From: Bacteroidales bacterium
Lineage (GTDB): Bacteria > Bacteroidota > Bacteroidia > Bacteroidales > VadinHA17
Direction of reading: 5' to 3'
DNA length: 64,000 nucleotides
NCBI GenBank assembly: GCA_016709865.1
Contig: JADJLX010000006.1
Coordinates: forward strand, 62,001-126,000
Positions within the stretch are counted from its first letter, which is position 1. The number at the start of each line of letters is the position of its first letter. Shown piece by piece: positions 1-8,507 of the stretch. The notes beneath the pieces are model-generated. The model worked only from the letters and a program-made list of their open reading frames with translations. It ran no database searches and had not been told where the DNA came from. The translations under genes and the position numbers were made by a program.

Positions 1-6
1 GTCAGT

Positions 7-621
7 ATGAACAAAATCATCTCAGTTATGATTGTTGCTCTTATGTTCCTTTCTGTAAATGTATCAGGACAGGAAGAAGAATCATTTAAATCCTTGTTCA
101 GGGATAATCTTACAGTTGATGAACTCTGGACCCCTGAAGTGAAGATAAATTCTATACAGGGCGATATTGGCACCCTGGTAGGATTCTACGGTGGTGCTTT
201 GATTAACCGTTCTTTCCTGATTGGCATTTCAGGAGGAGTAAATCTTGGCCATCCAAGGGTAAACTACGGATACTTCGGAGGAATGGCACAGTATATCTTC
301 AATCCGGGAGAGGTTGTGCACTATAGTGGTCAGATGCTTCTGGCTTATGGAACGACAAAAGACTATGAGAATCCGAAGAGAGGGCTTCTGGATAACTTCT
401 GGAATATTTCAGGTGCCCCGTTCTTTGTTATGGAGCCTGGTCTGAACATTGAAGCCAATCTGAGCAGAAGAGTAACCCTGGTTGCAGGAGTAAGTTACAG
501 GTATGTATCCGGACTCGAAGAGAATAATGAAAATGTCAGGATAACCCAGGTCACAAATGAGGATCTCAGCGGATTGAATTTCAATATTGGTTTGAAATTC
601 ATTAAAGCCCGGAAGAAGTAG
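7..621 (+). CDS. Secreted outer-membrane beta-barrel-like protein, function unknown
   Basis: The 204-residue product starts with a hydrophobic signal peptide (about residues 1-21, ending VSGQ). It continues as alternating short polar/hydrophobic strands with many Gly and aromatic residues (for example GGVNLGHPRVNYGYFGG) and ends in a strand-like segment, FNIGLKF. This pattern is typical of small Bacteroidota outer-membrane barrels, but no named family is recognised. The ATG lies only seven bases into the window, so any upstream operon partner is not visible. The gene is followed by a strong hairpin at 661-688, which suggests its transcript ends there. The role is unknown; location in the outer membrane is inferred from strand pattern only. 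Confidence 0.6.
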   Translation: MNKIISVMIVALMFLSVNVSGQEEESFKSLFRDNLTVDELWTPEVKINSIQGDIGTLVGFYGGALINRSFLIGISGGVNLGHPRVNYGYFGGMAQYIFNPGEVVHYSGQMLLAYGTTKDYENPKRGLLDNFWNISGAPFFVMEPGLNIEANLSRRVTLVAGVSYRYVSGLEENNENVRITQVTNEDLSGLNFNIGLKFIKARKK

Positions 622-660
622 AGTAAATAATTTCTGGCAGGCACCTTCACAGAGCTGAAA

Positions 661-688
661 CAAAGCGAGAGCCAATACTCTCGCTTTG
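661..688. terminator. Hairpin, probable terminator after the first gene
   Basis: A perfect 11-bp stem (CAAAGCGAGAG pairing with CTCTCGCTTTG) has a 6-nt loop. It begins 39 nt after the stop of the first gene. The following bases are only moderately T-rich (CTTATTC), so efficiency is uncertain. Confidence 0.6.
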
Positions 689-825
689 CTTATTCAAACC
701 AATGGTCATTTTATGACCTTTTGATCTGCAAAACGCTTACCTTTATGAAAATCAGGCTCTCTAAACAAGAGTGTTAGTCAGAACCTTTCGCCATACATGA
801 TTGTTAGCGTAAACATTAAAGTCAA

Positions 826-2247
826 ATGAGAATACTTTTAACAGGAGCAACAGGTTATATTGCACAAAGATTATTACCTGTCTTATTAGGGAGTGGAAAT
901 GAGGTAATCTGTTGTGTTCGCGATAAAGCCAGGTTCGATTCAGCGAAGTACAGGTCAGATTCTGTTTCTGTGATAGAAGTAGATTTTTTAAAACCTGAGA
1001 CTCTTAACATAATTCCATCTGACATCGATGCTGCTTACTATCTTATTCACTCGATGTCTACCTCCTCAGGCAATTTTGAAACAATGGAGGAGACATCTGC
1101 AGTCAATTTTAAGAATTGCATTCAGCAGACCAAAGCCCTTCAGGTTATTTACCTGAGCGGGATTGTAAATGAGGAAAAATTATCCAAACATCTGACAAGC
1201 AGAAAGAATGTAGAAAGAATACTCGGATCCGGGTCGTATTCATTAACAACACTCCGGGCAGGAATAATTATTGGTTCCGGTAGTGCATCCTTCGAAATTA
1301 TACGCGACCTGGTTGAAAAACTACCTGTAATGATTGCCCCGAGATGGCTCGCTACCAGATCGCAGCCTATTGCAGTACGAAATGTTATTGAGTTCCTTTC
1401 AGGAGTACTGCTGAGTGAAACAACATTTAATAACAGTTATGATATTGGCGGACCAGATATCATGACATATAAACAGATGCTTCTGAGATTTGCAGCTGTG
1501 AGGGGCTTAAAACGATGGATTGGCATAGTTCCGGTTATGACACCCAAGCTGTCGTCTTACTGGTTATATTTCATTACATCTACCTCCTATTCACTTGCAC
1601 AAAACCTTGTCGACAGTATGAAAGTTGAGGTTATCTGTAAGGATAATAACCTGAAAGAGTTATTCGGAATTACTCCTGTCAGTTATGAGGATGCTATCAA
1701 AGAAGCCTTTGAGAAGATTGAATTGAACCAGGTCCCTTCAAGCTGGAAAGACGCACTTACATCCAATACTCTGAATGATGGAATTGCAAGGTATGCTGAA
1801 GTCCCTGTTCACGGATGCTTTTTTGATTACCGCAAACTACGGCTTAATGACAGCGACAGGGCTCTCGATAAAATATGGTCAATAGGCGGGAAAAACGGCT
1901 GGTATTATGGCGACTGGCTCTGGGTAATCCGCGGTTTTATTGATAAGCTGTTTGGCGGTGTTGGTCTGAGGAGGGGAAGGAAAAACCAGACAGAAATCTC
2001 ACCCGGGGAGGCTCTAGATTTCTGGAGGGTTCTGATAGCCGACAGGAAAGAAAAAAGATTGCTGCTATTTGCCGAAATGAAGCTGCCTGGTGAAGCCTGG
2101 CTCGAATTCAGAATTGATGATGAAAACATCCTGCACCAGAAAGCAACCTTCAGACCATTAGGCTTGTGGGGTAGAATATACTGGTATAGTGTTCTTCCTT
2201 TTCATGGATTTATTTTCAAAGGGATGTCAAGAAATATCGTGCGTTAA
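826..2247 (+). CDS. SDR-type NAD(P)-binding protein with C-terminal DUF2867 domain
   Basis: The N-terminus carries a Rossmann nucleotide-binding signature (TGATGYIA, residues 7-14) and the extended/atypical SDR layout of NmrA/YbjT-like proteins, including an LIHSM segment after the early strands. Residues from about 320 to the end (from GCFFDYRKLRL, with DKIWSIGGKNGWYYGDWLW) match the DUF2867 region usually fused to these Rossmann domains. At 473 residues it is the usual length for this fusion. The substrate is unknown; proteins of this type are usually annotated only as NAD(P)H-binding oxidoreductases. No signal peptide is present, so it is probably cytoplasmic. It is followed after 28 nt by the TerC-type gene and may share its transcript. 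Confidence 0.8.
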   Translation: MRILLTGATGYIAQRLLPVLLGSGNEVICCVRDKARFDSAKYRSDSVSVIEVDFLKPETLNIIPSDIDAAYYLIHSMSTSSGNFETMEETSAVNFKNCIQQTKALQVIYLSGIVNEEKLSKHLTSRKNVERILGSGSYSLTTLRAGIIIGSGSASFEIIRDLVEKLPVMIAPRWLATRSQPIAVRNVIEFLSGVLLSETTFNNSYDIGGPDIMTYKQMLLRFAAVRGLKRWIGIVPVMTPKLSSYWLYFITSTSYSLAQNLVDSMKVEVICKDNNLKELFGITPVSYEDAIKEAFEKIELNQVPSSWKDALTSNTLNDGIARYAEVPVHGCFFDYRKLRLNDSDRALDKIWSIGGKNGWYYGDWLWVIRGFIDKLFGGVGLRRGRKNQTEISPGEALDFWRVLIADRKEKRLLLFAEMKLPGEAWLEFRIDDENILHQKATFRPLGLWGRIYWYSVLPFHGFIFKGMSRNIVR

Positions 2248-2275
2248 CTAACAAAAAAGATTAAAAATATTAATC

Positions 2276-3190
2276 ATGGAGACACCAATTATATTCTGGA
2301 TACTCTTCAATGCTTTTGTGCTGCTCATGCTGGCACTTGATCTGGGTGTTTTTCATAGAAAAACTCATGAAGTATCAATCAAGGAAGCATTAACATGGAC
2401 ATTAATCTGGGTTTGTCTCGCATTGATTTTCAATGCAATAATATTCTATTGGAAAGGCCGCCAACAAGCACTTGAGTTTTTCACAGGATATTTAGTGGAA
2501 AAAGCACTGAGTATTGATAATATTTTTGTCTTTATAATGATTTTCACATATTTCCAGATCCCGTCTAAATATCAGCATAAAGTATTGTTCTGGGGTATTT
2601 TAGGAGCATTAATAATGCGCGTGATTTTTATTTTTGCCGGGGTTGCACTCATTGAAAAATTCCATTTTACAATCTATTTCTTTGGTGCATTGCTGATCTA
2701 TACAGGCTATAAAATGTTCTTCCACAATAATGCAAAAATTGAACCCGATAAAAATCCGGTAATAAGTTTCTTTAAAAAGATCATGCCTGTAACACCTAAC
2801 CTTCAGGAAGATAATTTTATTGTAAAACTGGATGGCAAAAGATATGCAACTCCTTTATTTTTAGTCCTGATATTAATTGAAACCACCGACCTTATTTTTG
2901 CAGTTGACAGCATTCCTGCGATACTGGCAATAACTCAGGATCAGTTTATTGTATATACTTCAAATGTGTTTGCAATACTTGGATTACGTTCTCTCTATTT
3001 TGCACTTGCAGGCGTAGTGCATCGTTTCTGGTTATTGAGTTATGGTCTGGCAGTAGTACTGGTTTTTGTTGGAATAAAAATGCTCCTTATCGATGTTTAT
3101 AAAATTCCAATAGAATGGTCATTGATTTTTATTGCAGCTATAATTACCGGCAGTATAGTCCTATCATTAAAAATAGAAAGAAACCGATAA
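2276..3190 (+). CDS. TerC/Alx-family integral membrane protein
   Basis: This 304-residue polytopic membrane protein has about eight to nine hydrophobic segments. Both TerC-family signature regions are visible: VEKALSIDN at residues 74-82 and ETTDLIFAVDS at 202-212, whose acidic residues are thought to bind metal. Studied relatives (Alx/MntP-linked, YceF/YkoY) act in manganese export or metallation of secreted proteins, and some lie in tellurite resistance operons. No other tellurite genes are nearby, so a housekeeping metal-export role is more likely. The 28-nt gap from the preceding gene has no room for a yybP-ykoY Mn riboswitch, which often precedes this family. Confidence 0.88.
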   Translation: METPIIFWILFNAFVLLMLALDLGVFHRKTHEVSIKEALTWTLIWVCLALIFNAIIFYWKGRQQALEFFTGYLVEKALSIDNIFVFIMIFTYFQIPSKYQHKVLFWGILGALIMRVIFIFAGVALIEKFHFTIYFFGALLIYTGYKMFFHNNAKIEPDKNPVISFFKKIMPVTPNLQEDNFIVKLDGKRYATPLFLVLILIETTDLIFAVDSIPAILAITQDQFIVYTSNVFAILGLRSLYFALAGVVHRFWLLSYGLAVVLVFVGIKMLLIDVYKIPIEWSLIFIAAIITGSIVLSLKIERNR

Positions 3191-3356
3191 AGATTATTAT
3201 CATAATTTTTTGATAGCAGTTTAGTGATTTTTATTTATTTCAAAGATGCAGAAAATGGTACTTTCATATGCGATTCTACAAATGCATATAATTCCTTATC
3301 TTGGTCACATACAGCTTTAGCTAATAATAACCGGTTAACATAATATCTGATAACTT

Positions 3357-3785
3357 ATGCTTACAAAAGATTTGGTTTTGGAGTTATGGAGCAAAACATA
3401 CAGTTCAGAAGGGAAACCCGACTGGTCACACATTCTTCCCTATTATGATGAGAATATATATTTCAGGGATTCCATTCAGGAAATCCGCGGGATCGTTGAA
3501 TTTACATCAATGACCGAGCGCCTGACAAAACGGTCAAAAGACCTGAAAATGAGAATTGTAAATGCTGTCATGGAGAATAATGTGATTCTTATGGAATGGG
3601 AAATGACCCTTAGTTTTAAAAAATATCCGAGTTCTATCCTTTATGGCTCCAGCCGCTTGACTCTGAATGAAGAGGGCAAAATTGCCGAGCAAAGAGATTA
3701 TTATGACTTGTGGGGTGACATCTTCGACAATATTCCAAGGTTCGGGAAAGCTTACAGAAAATTCTTAATCAAAAAGTTTGGATAG
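3357..3785 (+). CDS. NTF2-like / SnoaL-type small domain protein
   Basis: A 142-residue protein with the alpha+beta cone pattern of NTF2-like proteins. It has an N-terminal helix with LWSKTYSSEGKPDW, then YYDENIYFRDSIQEIRG (the usual 'xDxVxFxDP' position), and a C-terminal strand pair ending RDYYDLWGDIF. Family members are small isomerases, cyclases or ligand-binding subunits, and the exact reaction cannot be read from sequence. It lies 9 nt upstream of an SDR gene. It is the first gene of a compact run through an FAD oxidoreductase and an ABC transporter, so it probably acts on the same small molecule. No signal peptide. Confidence 0.7.
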   Translation: MLTKDLVLELWSKTYSSEGKPDWSHILPYYDENIYFRDSIQEIRGIVEFTSMTERLTKRSKDLKMRIVNAVMENNVILMEWEMTLSFKKYPSSILYGSSRLTLNEEGKIAEQRDYYDLWGDIFDNIPRFGKAYRKFLIKKFG

Positions 3786-3794
3786 GGAGAACTT

Positions 3795-4754
3795 ATGGGG
3801 AAAAATAAAAAATTCTTTAAATATTTCAGGGAATATGAATGGTCGAACATTTCTGCTATGATAAGAAACAACCGTTCAGATCCCAAAATCTGTGACGAGG
3901 ACTTTAAAAATAAACTTGTCGTAATCACCGGAGCTACTTCCGGCATCGGCTACCATACAGCCAGAAAATATGCTGCCTGCGGAGCTGATTTGCTTTGTAT
4001 TAATCGCAACTTGCAAAAATCAGAAGCTCTCTGTAAAGAGTTAAAACAAGAATTTGGTGCAAACTGCGAATATAAAATTGCAGACCTGAGCAATTTGCAG
4101 GATATCCGCCGAGTGGCTCTTGAACTGTCAAAGCTCGACAAACCAATTGATGTACTGATACATAATGCCGGTATATACCTTACAAAAAGAGAGGTAACTC
4201 CCGATGGTTTTGAAAAAGTATTTGTTATTCAGTACCTTTCTTCATTTATTATAAACTTCCTCTTAACAGAAAAACTTAAATCACAGGAAAGAGCCAGGAT
4301 TATTATGGTTAACTCTGAAGGTCACCGTTTTGCAGCATGGGGATTGAGACTCGACGATCTGAACTGGGAAAAACGTAAGTATTCAGGCCTTGGAAGCTAT
4401 GGTTCAGCAAAACTCGCCCAGCTATTATCAATGATAGTTTTTGATGAACAATTCAAAGATACCGGCGTATCAATTAATGCAATGCATCCGGGAGCAGTAA
4501 AAACCGACACGGGACAGGAAAACGGACCGGTCTACCGTTGGTTTAAAAAGAATTTCCTTGACAAATCTTTAAAATCACCTCAGATTTCCGCCGAAGCATT
4601 GTATTATCTTGGAGTTTCAAAAGAGACAGAAGGAGTTAGCGGAAAATTTTATAACTTAACCACTCAGGAAGAACCTGCTCCTCCTGCTCTGGATAGAGAA
4701 GTAGCTTACGAACTATGGGAGAAAAGTAAAGAGTATGTCAGAGAACTCATATAA
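3795..4754 (+). CDS. Short-chain dehydrogenase/reductase (retinol-dehydrogenase-like)
   Basis: A classical SDR of 319 residues. The cofactor motif TGATSGIG is at residues 45-52, followed by HNAGIY (NAG motif), the catalytic Ser in MVNSEGH, and the YxxxK active site as YGSAK. The roughly 40-residue N-terminal extension (rich in Lys, Phe and Tyr) and overall form resemble retinol dehydrogenase/WW-oxidoreductase-like SDRs that act on lipophilic alcohols or ketones. The 3' end overlaps the next gene by 20 nt, implying co-transcription and translational coupling with the CrtI-like oxidoreductase. Substrate unknown. Confidence 0.87.
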   Translation: MGKNKKFFKYFREYEWSNISAMIRNNRSDPKICDEDFKNKLVVITGATSGIGYHTARKYAACGADLLCINRNLQKSEALCKELKQEFGANCEYKIADLSNLQDIRRVALELSKLDKPIDVLIHNAGIYLTKREVTPDGFEKVFVIQYLSSFIINFLLTEKLKSQERARIIMVNSEGHRFAAWGLRLDDLNWEKRKYSGLGSYGSAKLAQLLSMIVFDEQFKDTGVSINAMHPGAVKTDTGQENGPVYRWFKKNFLDKSLKSPQISAEALYYLGVSKETEGVSGKFYNLTTQEEPAPPALDREVAYELWEKSKEYVRELI

Positions 4755-6360
4755 TACGATAATTGTCGGAGGAGGAATTGCAGGATTGACTTCTGCAGCT
4801 TATCTCTCCCGTGCGGGACAAAAAGTATTACTCGTCGAAAAAAACAGGGAGTGCGGTGGACTTGTTAATTCATTCACACGTGATGGCTTTTATTTTGATG
4901 CCGGCGTAAGAGCCCTTGAGGATGCAGGTATTATTTTCCCGATGCTGAAAGACATGGGCATTCAGCTCGAAGTTGTAAAAAGTCCGGTTTCGCTTGGCAT
5001 AGAAAATGAAATTTTACATATCGAAAATATAGACAGCTTAATAAAATACAGGGAACTCCTGGTAAAGTTTTACCCTGAAAGCAAGGAAGAGATTGATGAG
5101 GTTTTAAAAAATATAAGGAAGATAATGAAACACATGGATGTTCTTTATGGCATTGATAATCCGGTGTTTAAAGATTTAAAGAATGACAGGGCATTTCTTT
5201 TCAAAAAACTCTTGCCCTGGCTGCCTAAATTTATTACCACAGTCGGAAAGATAAACCGGCTTAATATGCCGGTTGAGGATTATTTAGGCAAATTTGTAAA
5301 AAATCAATCTCTCCTGGATATTATCTCACAGCATTTCTTCAAAAACACCCCTGCTTTTTTTGCGATGAGCTATTTTTCATTATATCTCGATTATTTCTAT
5401 CCCAAAGGTGGCGTTGGAAAACTATCGGAAGCAATGAAAAACAAAGTAATTGAATATGGCGGCGAAATAAAGACAGAGATAAAAATTACTGAAGTTAATG
5501 CTGAAAAATGTCTTGTGACAGACCATAACAATATCTCGTATAAATATGAGAATCTGATATGGGCTGCTGATTTAAAAACATTCTATAAAGTAACTGAAAC
5601 AGCAGGATTGGCTCCAAAAATCAAAACGAAATTCGAAGAATCAAAAAGCCTGATGCTGAAAAACCGTGGAGGCGATTCTGTGTTTACTCTGTTCCTTGGT
5701 GTGGATCAGCCTCTTGAGAGTTTCAGAAAAATTGCTCACGGACATTTCTTTTATACTCCTTCAAAAGTGGGTCTTGCTGAAATTCACAGGAAGGAGCTAG
5801 ATTCCATGCTGAGGAATTTTGAAAAAACTGATAAAGAACAAATACTTGCCTGGCTCGATAAATTTACCAGATTAAATACTTACGAAATATCGGTGCCCGG
5901 ACTAAAGGACGCCGATCTGGTACCTCCCGGCAAAACCGGCCTGATTATCAGTTTTCTTGCTGAATATGATTTATTCAGCAAAATTCAGAAAGCCGGCTGG
6001 CTTGATGAGTTCATAACAGAACTTGAGAATCGTGTTCTGAGTGTAATATCTGATTCTGTCTACCCGATGTTAAAAGACAAAATTATTTCACGATTTTCTT
6101 TTTCACCTCTGAGCATAGAAAACAGAGTTGGCAGTTCCGAAGGGGGTATAACTGGATGGGCTTTTCAAAAGGAGATGCCGGTGATTAACAAAATTCAGTT
6201 CTCCGATCGCTCAGTAATCACACCGATACCTTCAATTCATCAGGCCGGACAATGGGCTTATAGTCCTGCAGGTGTACCCATGTCAATTTTAACCGGGAAA
6301 CTTGCTGCAAACAGGGTATTAAAACAAGTAAAATTGCTGAATCCAAAATCCCGAAAATGA
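4735..6360 (+). CDS. FAD-dependent oxidoreductase of the phytoene desaturase / CrtISO / retinol saturase type
   Basis: The 541-residue product begins with a Rossmann FAD-binding motif (IIVGGGIAGLTSAAYL, near residue 9) and an acidic ribose-binding position in LLVEKN. The C-terminal GQWAYSPAGVPMSILTGKLAA segment is the conserved FAD-contacting end of the carotenoid desaturase/isomerase and retinol saturase superfamily. Such enzymes desaturate, saturate or isomerise polyene or other lipid substrates. It starts inside the upstream SDR gene (20-nt overlap) and its TGA overlaps the ATG of the ABC ATPase (ATGA). No phytoene synthase or other carotenoid gene is in the window, so carotenoid metabolism should not be assumed. 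Confidence 0.82.
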   Translation: MSENSYNTIIVGGGIAGLTSAAYLSRAGQKVLLVEKNRECGGLVNSFTRDGFYFDAGVRALEDAGIIFPMLKDMGIQLEVVKSPVSLGIENEILHIENIDSLIKYRELLVKFYPESKEEIDEVLKNIRKIMKHMDVLYGIDNPVFKDLKNDRAFLFKKLLPWLPKFITTVGKINRLNMPVEDYLGKFVKNQSLLDIISQHFFKNTPAFFAMSYFSLYLDYFYPKGGVGKLSEAMKNKVIEYGGEIKTEIKITEVNAEKCLVTDHNNISYKYENLIWAADLKTFYKVTETAGLAPKIKTKFEESKSLMLKNRGGDSVFTLFLGVDQPLESFRKIAHGHFFYTPSKVGLAEIHRKELDSMLRNFEKTDKEQILAWLDKFTRLNTYEISVPGLKDADLVPPGKTGLIISFLAEYDLFSKIQKAGWLDEFITELENRVLSVISDSVYPMLKDKIISRFSFSPLSIENRVGSSEGGITGWAFQKEMPVINKIQFSDRSVITPIPSIHQAGQWAYSPAGVPMSILTGKLAANRVLKQVKLLNPKSRK

Positions 6361-7286
6361 TACAAGTAAGATCTGTTTCGAAATCCTTTGGAAACATTGA
6401 AGCCGTAAGAGATATGAGCTTCAGTATCAATAAAGGGGAGATCTTTGGGATACTGGGACCAAACGGTGCCGGCAAATCAACAATTGTAAATATTCTGAAC
6501 ACTTTGGTTAAGCCCGATAATGGTGATGTTATTATTGACGGGGTCAACATTAATAATGATGGTGATACGATAAAGCTTATCATGGGTGTCGTCCCGCAGG
6601 AAATTGCCCTGTATGAGGAGCTTTCCGCTTACGAGAATCTGATGTTCTGGGGAGGTTTATATGATATCCCGAAACAGGTGCTTGTAAATAATGTCAACCG
6701 AACCCTTGAGATAGTGGATCTGGTAAACAGAAAAAATGACAGGATTAAGACCTTTTCAGGGGGAATGAAGCGCCGGATCAATATTGCCTGTTCCCTGCTG
6801 CATAATCCCAGGATCCTGGTTCTGGATGAGCCTACGGTAGGAGTCGATCCCCAGAACAGAAATCATATTTTTGAGGTCATAGAGAGATTGCATAATGATG
6901 GGATGACAATAATATACACAACTCATTATCTGGAAGAAGCCGAGCGGTTCTGTGATAAGATTGCCATTATTGATGTAGGCCGTATAATAGCTCTGGGCAC
7001 ACTTAAAGAGCTAAGGAAAATAAGTGATGCAAAAGACCTTCTGACAATAAAACTGGCAGACTTCAATGACAGTACTTTATCCATTATTCTGACAGCAAAT
7101 CCATTGATCAGATTTGACAGTACCACAAAGACACTTGAAATAGACTGTGAGAATATCAGCAATGAAATTTCGAAGATGACTAACCTTATTCAGGATGCAG
7201 GCGGAGTAATCGAAAGAATTTATACACGCGGAACGAATCTGGAATCTATCTATCTGAAATTAACAGGGAAAGAACTAAGAGATTAA
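6357..7286 (+). CDS. ABC transporter ATP-binding protein (ABC-2 / drug-export type)
   Basis: A complete nucleotide-binding domain. It has Walker [10 protein letters not shown] (residues 34-42), Q-loop Gln at about 81, signature FSGGMKRR (133-140), Walker B ILVLDEP (153-159), D-loop VGVDP and switch His190. The roughly 80-residue C-terminal extension is common in DrrA/CcmA-like exporters. The start overlaps the preceding stop by 4 nt and the permease begins 3 nt downstream, so the two form one exporter. Genetic linkage to an SDR and a CrtI-like oxidoreductase suggests export or membrane placement of a lipid-like product (inference). Confidence 0.93.
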   Translation: MIQVRSVSKSFGNIEAVRDMSFSINKGEIFGILGPNGAGKSTIVNILNTLVKPDNGDVIIDGVNINNDGDTIKLIMGVVPQEIALYEELSAYENLMFWGGLYDIPKQVLVNNVNRTLEIVDLVNRKNDRIKTFSGGMKRRINIACSLLHNPRILVLDEPTVGVDPQNRNHIFEVIERLHNDGMTIIYTTHYLEEAERFCDKIAIIDVGRIIALGTLKELRKISDAKDLLTIKLADFNDSTLSIILTANPLIRFDSTTKTLEIDCENISNEISKMTNLIQDAGGVIERIYTRGTNLESIYLKLTGKELRD

Positions 7287-7289
7287 GTT

Positions 7290-8381
7290 ATGTTTAAGCT
7301 ATTCAAAAAAGACCTTACACTTTTTTTCCACGATCAGCGTTCTGTTATTCTGACATTTCTGCTACCTGTTATTCTGATAACCCTGTTTGCTTTCGCTTAT
7401 GGCAGCATCGGTGCCTATGATGGCCGATCAGAGCCTGTTGGCTTGCTGGTTTCCGATCTTGACCAGACAACCTCTTCAAAAGAGATAATTAACAGGATAG
7501 ATTCTCTCGAAGACATAAAAACTGTTGTGTCAGACACTGTGAAGTCTCTGGACCTGGTTATTAAAGGAAAGTATGCAGGAGCTTTAATAATTTACAAAGG
7601 TTTTCAGGATTCCCTGGCATCAGGGAAGGCACCTCAGATTGAACTGCTGTATGACAGGTCGCGGGAAATGGAAATCGGGATCCTGCAGCAGAATATAATC
7701 AGAAGTGCAATGAATGATAAAAAAAGTGCAGTAGGTCTGAAGTGGACATCAGTTGTGGGCGAAAAAAATGATATTAAACTTGGGTTGATACAGGCTGTTG
7801 CAGGCACTGCAATACTAATGCTGCTCTTCAGCGTTGCAGGTGTGGGAGCAAGCATACTTGAAGAAAAGGAGAACGGAACCATAAACAGATTGCTCTATTC
7901 ACCGCTGAAGGTCAGTTCAATACTTTATGGGAAAATGCTGTTTGCATTTTTTATTTCACTATTGCAGCTCACTGCAATGTTCCTGTTTGCCTGGCTCGTC
8001 TTTAACCTTGATCTGAGCATCAACATTCCGGCGCTTATCCTGATGATAATTGCCACGGCTTTTGCCGTCTCCGGTCTAGGAGTCTTTCTGGCTGCCATTG
8101 CAAAAACACGTCAGCAGGCCCAGAATCTCAGCACAATAATTATTCTGATAATGTCGGCGATAGGAGGCAGTATGATCCCCCTGTTTATAATGCCGGTAAT
8201 TCTTCAGAAGATTGCTTTCCTCAGTGTCAACTACTGGGGTATCCAGGGATTTTATGATATCTTCTGGAGGAACCTGCCATTGGAAGCAATTCTTCCAAAA
8301 ATATTTATATTATCAGGCATCGGAATACTTATGACTTTGAGTTCTATTCTGTTGTTCAGGAAGAGGATAATGAAATTTTAA
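7290..8381 (+). CDS. ABC-2 type transporter permease
   Basis: A 363-residue permease. One N-terminal membrane segment (about residues 20-40) is followed by a roughly 130-residue extracytoplasmic domain, then five further hydrophobic helices with the ABC-2 landmark EEKENGTINRLLYSPL and terminal LSSILLFRKR. This is the DrrB/YhgE/NatB layout, in which the large loop faces the periplasm. It pairs with the ATPase 3 nt upstream. Cargo is not identifiable from sequence. The downstream 126 nt separate it from the GH3 gene, which probably has its own promoter. Confidence 0.9.
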   Translation: MFKLFKKDLTLFFHDQRSVILTFLLPVILITLFAFAYGSIGAYDGRSEPVGLLVSDLDQTTSSKEIINRIDSLEDIKTVVSDTVKSLDLVIKGKYAGALIIYKGFQDSLASGKAPQIELLYDRSREMEIGILQQNIIRSAMNDKKSAVGLKWTSVVGEKNDIKLGLIQAVAGTAILMLLFSVAGVGASILEEKENGTINRLLYSPLKVSSILYGKMLFAFFISLLQLTAMFLFAWLVFNLDLSINIPALILMIIATAFAVSGLGVFLAAIAKTRQQAQNLSTIIILIMSAIGGSMIPLFIMPVILQKIAFLSVNYWGIQGFYDIFWRNLPLEAILPKIFILSGIGILMTLSSILLFRKRIMKF

Positions 8382-8507
8382 TTCAAACCTCTTTCGGAAA
8401 GTATTTTCTGCTGAAATAAATAACATCCAAAATAATTTTAATACTTTGCAGGTTAATCAGGAATAAATCAATACTGTTTCCTGTCTATCTAAAAACCTAT
8501 TCTGATC

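Noticed and set aside
2248..2275. Manganese riboswitch before the TerC-type gene
   Set aside because: Only 28 nt separate the genes, far too short for yybP-ykoY, and no conserved loop sequences are seen.
4735..6360. Carotenoid biosynthesis gene cluster
   Set aside because: The oxidoreductase is CrtI-like, but no phytoene synthase, GGPP synthase or cyclase is present in the window.
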